From Amycolatopsis sp. NBC_00345 (GTDB taxonomy: Bacteria > Actinomycetota > Actinomycetes > Mycobacteriales > Pseudonocardiaceae): DNA of 64,000 nt. The translations under genes were made by a program, and so were the position numbers. Positions within the stretch are counted from its first letter, which is position 1. Every line of letters begins with the position of its first letter. The notes under the pieces were generated by a model. The model had not been told where the DNA came from. It was given only the letters and a program-made list of their open reading frames with translations, and did no database searches. The stretch lies in assembly GCF_036116635.1 (NCBI RefSeq), contig NZ_CP107995.1:3906001-3970000 (forward strand). The letters run 5' to 3'. Positions 60,562-64,000 of this stretch are shown piece by piece.

Positions 60562-61293
60562 CTAGCCGGACAGCTCTTCCGGGGTCTGCCGCCCTTCGAT
60601 CACGGACCGCGCGACGGCGCCGAGTTCGACGCCACGGCTGCGCGCATAACGCCGCAGGATCGCGAACGCAGTGGTCACGTCGACGCCGAGCCGTTCGGCA
60701 AGGAAACCCTTCGCCTGCTCCACGACCACCCGGCTGCTGAGCGTTTCCTGCAGCTGCGCCGCCAGCGTCTCCTTGCGGCTGATGGAACGCTGCTGCAGTA
60801 GCCCGATCGTGGCGACGCCGGCGATGGTGCGCGCGATCCGGAGCCGGTCCGCCGGCAGCGGGCCGCCACGGGCGTGGAACAGGCAGAGCGCCCCGATGAC
60901 GTCGCCGCGCAGTCGCATCGGCACGGCGTCGATTGCGGTGAACCGGGCCTCCGCCGCCGCGGTCGCGAACACCGGCCACCGCGTCCCCGTCCGCGCCAAT
61001 CGGGGGACGCTGACGGTGGTTCCGGTGCGGAAAGCCGTGACGCACGGGCCTTCCCCGGAGCGCAGCTGGAGCATTTCCAGCCGACGCACCCGCTCGTCGG
61101 TGCCCACGATCAGCGGCGGCCACCCGGGTTCTCCGGGCAGCAGCACGCTGGCGGCGTCGACGTCGAGGATCTCGACGCACCGGTCCACCAGTTGCCGGAG
61201 GAAACCGGCGACCTCGAAGCCGTCGGCGAGGGTGTCCGCGATCCCGGCGACGGCTTCGAGCAGCCGGCCGCCGGGCGAGCCTGATTCCGTCAA
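60562..61293 (-). CDS. GAF-ANTAR RNA-binding antitermination regulator
   Basis: A 243-residue two-domain regulator. The GAF domain spans about residues 10-165 (GEGPCVTAFRTGTTVSVPRL). The C-terminal ANTAR domain includes RVVVEQAKGFLAERLGVDVTTAFAILRRYA, the typical AKG.L pattern. ANTAR proteins bind paired RNA hairpins near terminators. The start appears to be TTG 61293. It is convergent with dps, with a 17-base gap and a small GC hairpin. Common in actinobacteria, with unknown targets. Confidence 0.9.
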   Translation of the reverse strand: MTESGSPGGRLLEAVAGIADTLADGFEVAGFLRQLVDRCVEILDVDAASVLLPGEPGWPPLIVGTDERVRRLEMLQLRSGEGPCVTAFRTGTTVSVPRLARTGTRWPVFATAAAEARFTAIDAVPMRLRGDVIGALCLFHARGGPLPADRLRIARTIAGVATIGLLQQRSISRKETLAAQLQETLSSRVVVEQAKGFLAERLGVDVTTAFAILRRYARSRGVELGAVARSVIEGRQTPEELSG

Positions 61294-61529
61294 AGGTCAC
61301 GCCGTCCTTCACGAGGCGAAAAACCAGCGTTATCAACAAAACCGGGAAATCCGGCCGACCGGCACCGCCGAATGACGCAGACCCCGATCCGGCACCCGGA
61401 AGACCCCGTTCCCGGCGCGTTTCTTCGCCCGTTCCGGAATTGCCGGCGCCGGTTTCCGAAAAGCGCGGCGGATCGCCCCTCATCCCGGCCCGATACGCAG
61501 CCGCCCGCCCGATCCGCCGCGGATGCCGA

Positions 61530-62474
61530 TCACCGGGCCGGGACGCCCACGAGGCTGTCCTGGAAGAACCCGGTCAGCTTCGTGACCGCGGGCGAGACGT
61601 ACTCGTCCTTGTCGTAGAGGTCGACGTGGCTGGCGCCGTCGATCCGGAACAGCTCCTTCGGCGCCCCCGCCCGGGCCAGTGCGGCGGTGCTCATCGGCGC
61701 CGTGACCGCCTCGCTCCCGACGACCATCAGGACCGGGCGCGGCGCGATCAGCCCGATGAACCGGAAGGCGTCGAACTGCGCGATGCGGTCCACGCTGGAC
61801 CAGGGCATGGCCTTCACCGAACGGGGGTGCTGCGCGCGGTCCGTGCAGTAGTACTCCCAGCCCTCGAACACGTGCTGCCCGCCCGCGCGGGCCTGCTCCT
61901 CGGACTCCGGGAAGATCGGGAACGCCGTCATCCCCTCCCCGCGGGCTTCGGCGGTGCGGGCTTCGGCCGCGGCGTCGAGCAGGCCCTGGAGGACCGCGGG
62001 GTCCTGCGTTCCGTCGGCACCGTCGCGGAACTGGGCGCCGATGTCGGCGGCGCTGACCGTCGCGACCGCCTTGATCCGGTGGTCGGTCGCCGCGGCGGGA
62101 ACGGCGTAACCACCGGAGGCGCAGACGCCGAGCACGCCGATGCGGGCGGCGTCGACCTCGTCGCGCACGCTGAGGAACGACACCGCGGCCTTGATGTCCT
62201 CGATCCGGTGCGCGGGGTCTTCGAGCCCTCGCGGGGTTCCTTCGCTCTCGCCCTGGAAGGCGGCGTCGAACGCGAGCGTGACAAAACCCGCGCGGGACAG
62301 GCGTTCGGCGTACAGGCCGGACGCCTGCTCCTTGACGCCGCCGCCCGGGTGCCCGACGACGATCGCGGCGCGGGGCTCGGACGCCCTGTTGTCCCCGGAG
62401 TGGGCGCCGTCCGGGGTATAGAGGTGGCCGGCGAGCCGGAGGCCGGCGCTGTCGAAGGTGACTTCGGTCTTCAC
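61530..62474 (-). CDS. Dienelactone hydrolase-like alpha/beta hydrolase
   Basis: A 314-residue alpha/beta hydrolase. The strand IVVGHPGGGVKEQ carries the oxyanion loop and the nucleophile elbow is LGVCASGG, with Cys in place of Ser as in dienelactone hydrolases; a His near the end is GASHVDLYD. An Asp is in the expected position in VVGSEAVT-type context but is not certain. The start is GTG 62474. It stands between an ANTAR gene (same strand) and a divergent HTH regulator, which probably controls it. Confidence 0.85.
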   Translation of the reverse strand: MKTEVTFDSAGLRLAGHLYTPDGAHSGDNRASEPRAAIVVGHPGGGVKEQASGLYAERLSRAGFVTLAFDAAFQGESEGTPRGLEDPAHRIEDIKAAVSFLSVRDEVDAARIGVLGVCASGGYAVPAAATDHRIKAVATVSAADIGAQFRDGADGTQDPAVLQGLLDAAAEARTAEARGEGMTAFPIFPESEEQARAGGQHVFEGWEYYCTDRAQHPRSVKAMPWSSVDRIAQFDAFRFIGLIAPRPVLMVVGSEAVTAPMSTAALARAGAPKELFRIDGASHVDLYDKDEYVSPAVTKLTGFFQDSLVGVPAR

Positions 62475-62625
62475 GTGCGCTCCCGAAAGGCTGGGGAATT
62501 CGGTCCCCACCAGCCTGCGGCGCGCGCGAACCGGGGGTAAGGACGAGTTCGTTCCGGGGGAATCCCCTGCCGGGGAAGAAACCTTCCCACCCAGCCACCC
62601 GCCTTCCCGCCGTACGATCACGGTC

Positions 62626-63492
62626 GTGAGCAGTGACCCGGGACCGGCGTCCGAGCTGGGCGAGTTCCTCAAGGCGCGCCGGGCTGCGTTGCGCCCGCGC
62701 GACGTCGGGCTGGACGGCACCGGCTCGCCGCGCCGGGTTCCCGGCCTGCGCCGCGAAGAGGTGGCCCAGCTGGCCGCCATGAGCGTGGACTACTACACCC
62801 GGCTGGAGCAGGGCCGGCTGCCCGCGTCCGCGGCCATCATCGCCGTGCTGGCCAAGGCCCTGCGGCTGGACGAGGACCAGCAGGCCTACGCCTACCAGCT
62901 GGCCGGGAAGACCCCGGCGGCCCCGCGCCGGCCGCGCGCGCAGCGGGTCACCCCGGCGATGCGGCGGCTGCTCGACCAGCTCGCCGGGACGCCGGCCATG
63001 GTGCTCGGCCGCCGGATGGACGTGCTCGCCTGGAACAGCGGCGCCGCCGCGCTGTACACCGACTTCGCCCGGTACCCGGAGCAGCACCGCAACTACGTGT
63101 GGCTCCTGTTCACCGACCCGGCCGTGCGGGCCCTGCACGCCGACTGGGAGCGCGCCGCCCGCACCGCCACCGCCACGTTGCGGATGGAGGCCGCCCGGCA
63201 CCCCGGCGACCCGCGGCTGGCCACGCTCGTCGGCGAGCTTTCGGTGCGGGACGAGGACTTCCGGACCTGGTGGGCCGAGCACCGGGTGACCAGCACCGGC
63301 AACGGCACCAAGCACTACCGGCACCCGATCGCCGGCGAGCTGATCCTGGACTGCGACACTTGGGTCAGCCCCGAGGACGAGGACCAGCGCATCCTCATCC
63401 TCACCGCGGAGCCGGGAACGCCGTCGTACGACGGGCTGCGCTTCCTCGCCTCCTGGGCCGCCGAAGCGCCGACTCCCGGGAGAACTCCTTGA
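62626..63492 (+). CDS. XRE-type HTH regulator with MmyB-like ligand domain
   Basis: A 288-residue regulator. N-terminal HTH with RRVPGLRREEVAQLAAMSVDYYTRLEQGR, the standard block of this large actinobacterial family. The C-terminal part (MVLGRRMDVLAWNSGAAALY and HRNYVWLLFTDPAVR) is the MmyB-like, PAS-related domain that may bind fatty acids. The start is GTG 62626. It is divergent from the dienelactone-hydrolase-like gene and overlaps the next SDR gene by four bases, so it may control both. Confidence 0.9.
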   Translation: MSSDPGPASELGEFLKARRAALRPRDVGLDGTGSPRRVPGLRREEVAQLAAMSVDYYTRLEQGRLPASAAIIAVLAKALRLDEDQQAYAYQLAGKTPAAPRRPRAQRVTPAMRRLLDQLAGTPAMVLGRRMDVLAWNSGAAALYTDFARYPEQHRNYVWLLFTDPAVRALHADWERAARTATATLRMEAARHPGDPRLATLVGELSVRDEDFRTWWAEHRVTSTGNGTKHYRHPIAGELILDCDTWVSPEDEDQRILILTAEPGTPSYDGLRFLASWAAEAPTPGRTP

Positions 63493-64000
63493 CGACAGCA
63501 GTGGTGACCGGCGCGGCGAGCGGGATCGGGCGGGCACTGGCCCGGGCGCTGCACGACCGGGGCGCCGAGCTGATCCTGGCCGACATCGACGACGCCGCCC
63601 TCACCACGACCGCGGACGCGCTGGGCGCCCGCGCGGTCCCGGCCGACGTCTCGGACCCGTCCGCGATGACCGCGCTGGCCTCGGCAGCCGGCGAAGCCCG
63701 TCTGATCTGCCTCAACGCGGGTGTGGTGGGGCCGTCGCTGAGCGCACCGTGGGAGGTCCCGGCGGCGGAGTGGGACCGGGTGTTCGCGATCAACGTCGCG
63801 GGGGTGGTCAACGGGCTCCGCGCCTTCGTGCCCGGTCTGCTCGCCTCCGGTGAGCCGGCGCACGTGCTGGTCACGGCGTCGCTGGCCGGGCTCGCGGTGT
63901 TCCCCGGCGGTGGTGCGTACGGCCCGTCGAAGCACGCCGTCGCCGCCGTCGTCCAGCACGCGGCCATGGCGCTGGAAGGCACCGCGGTGCGGATCAGCAT
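63489..64000 (+). CDS. SDR, truncated by the window edge
   Basis: About 170 residues are present. The start is TTG 63489, overlapping the HTH regulator stop (TTGA), then LTTAVVTGAASGIG as cofactor loop, ILADIDDAALT with the NAD-favouring Asp, CLNAGVVGPS, catalytic Ser in VTASLAGLAV and AYGPSKHAV with the YxxxK pair. All active-site residues are intact. The C-terminus lies beyond position 64000. Co-transcription with the HTH regulator is likely. Confidence 0.85.
   Translation, partial: MTTAVVTGAASGIGRALARALHDRGAELILADIDDAALTTTADALGARAVPADVSDPSAMTALASAAGEARLICLNAGVVGPSLSAPWEVPAAEWDRVFAINVAGVVNGLRAFVPGLLASGEPAHVLVTASLAGLAVFPGGGAYGPSKHAVAAVVQHAAMALEGTAVRIS

Noticed and set aside
63315..63959. 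A minus-strand open frame at the right edge
   Set aside because: It opposes a clear SDR (TGAASGIG, YGPSK) that runs past the window end on the plus strand.
1..64000. tRNA, rRNA or CRISPR elements
   Set aside because: No cloverleaf, rRNA core sequence or regularly spaced repeat array was recognised on either strand.

Overview
High-GC actinobacterial chromosome. The gene families point to the Pseudonocardiaceae, and Amycolatopsis-like is my best guess: a DUF222/13E12 HNH protein, a SigC-type sigma factor, an AftB-like arabinosyltransferase, many GTG starts and ATGA-type gene overlaps. No rRNA, tRNA or CRISPR array was recognised, and all functions are inferred by reading motifs, not by database search.

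Region 1 (1.5-23.2 kb) looks like a biosynthetic locus. A minus-strand operon of five overlapping genes encodes an iterative polyketide/fatty-acid synthase of the PUFA-synthase type. The first protein is PfaD-type enoyl reductase-KS-AT-ACP-KR and the second is KS-AT-DH-PPTase. A free ACP, an alpha/beta hydrolase and a glycosyltransferase follow, so a glycosylated lipid or polyketide is the natural prediction. Divergent from it are an SDR and an aldo/keto-reductase-like protein that has lost all four catalytic residues. Next come a FecBCD-type ABC importer, an AsnB-type amidotransferase, a cytochrome P450 and an isonitrile synthase (PvcA/IsnA/DIT1 family).

Region 2 (23.2-28.9 kb) is a copper operon on the minus strand: a SigC-like ECF sigma factor, a CopD-CtaG fusion and a CtpA/B-like copper P-type ATPase. 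A zinc-finger membrane protein (anti-sigma-like) diverges from it. The isonitrile synthase ends 5 bp from the end of the copper ATPase. Isonitriles bind Cu(I), and SigC is tied to copper acquisition in mycobacteria, so a copper-scavenging isonitrile (chalkophore-like) system is the leading hypothesis for the window.

Region 3 (29-38.3 kb) is accessory DNA: a secreted protein with two strong inverted repeats upstream, a large ALF-repeat/coiled-coil polymorphic toxin with an immunity-like partner, a secreted trypsin-fold protein lacking catalytic His and Ser but carrying FG-GAP repeats, and a GT-C membrane glycosyltransferase. A 28-bp near-identical direct repeat, the 3' end of a lytic-transglycosylase gene, flanks this block.

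Region 4 (38.3-64 kb) is mostly envelope, regulatory and catabolic genes: TatB, an LCP ligase, flavin monooxygenases with TetR and MarR regulators, a PLP decarboxylase, two drug/metabolite transporters each divergent from its own regulator (MocR and LysR), three SDRs, an AurF-type diiron oxygenase with a ferredoxin-reductase, a Fur regulator divergent from a DUF2180-Dps pair with matching palindromic operators, an ANTAR regulator, a dienelactone-hydrolase-like enzyme and a MmyB-like HTH regulator. A final SDR gene runs off the right edge.
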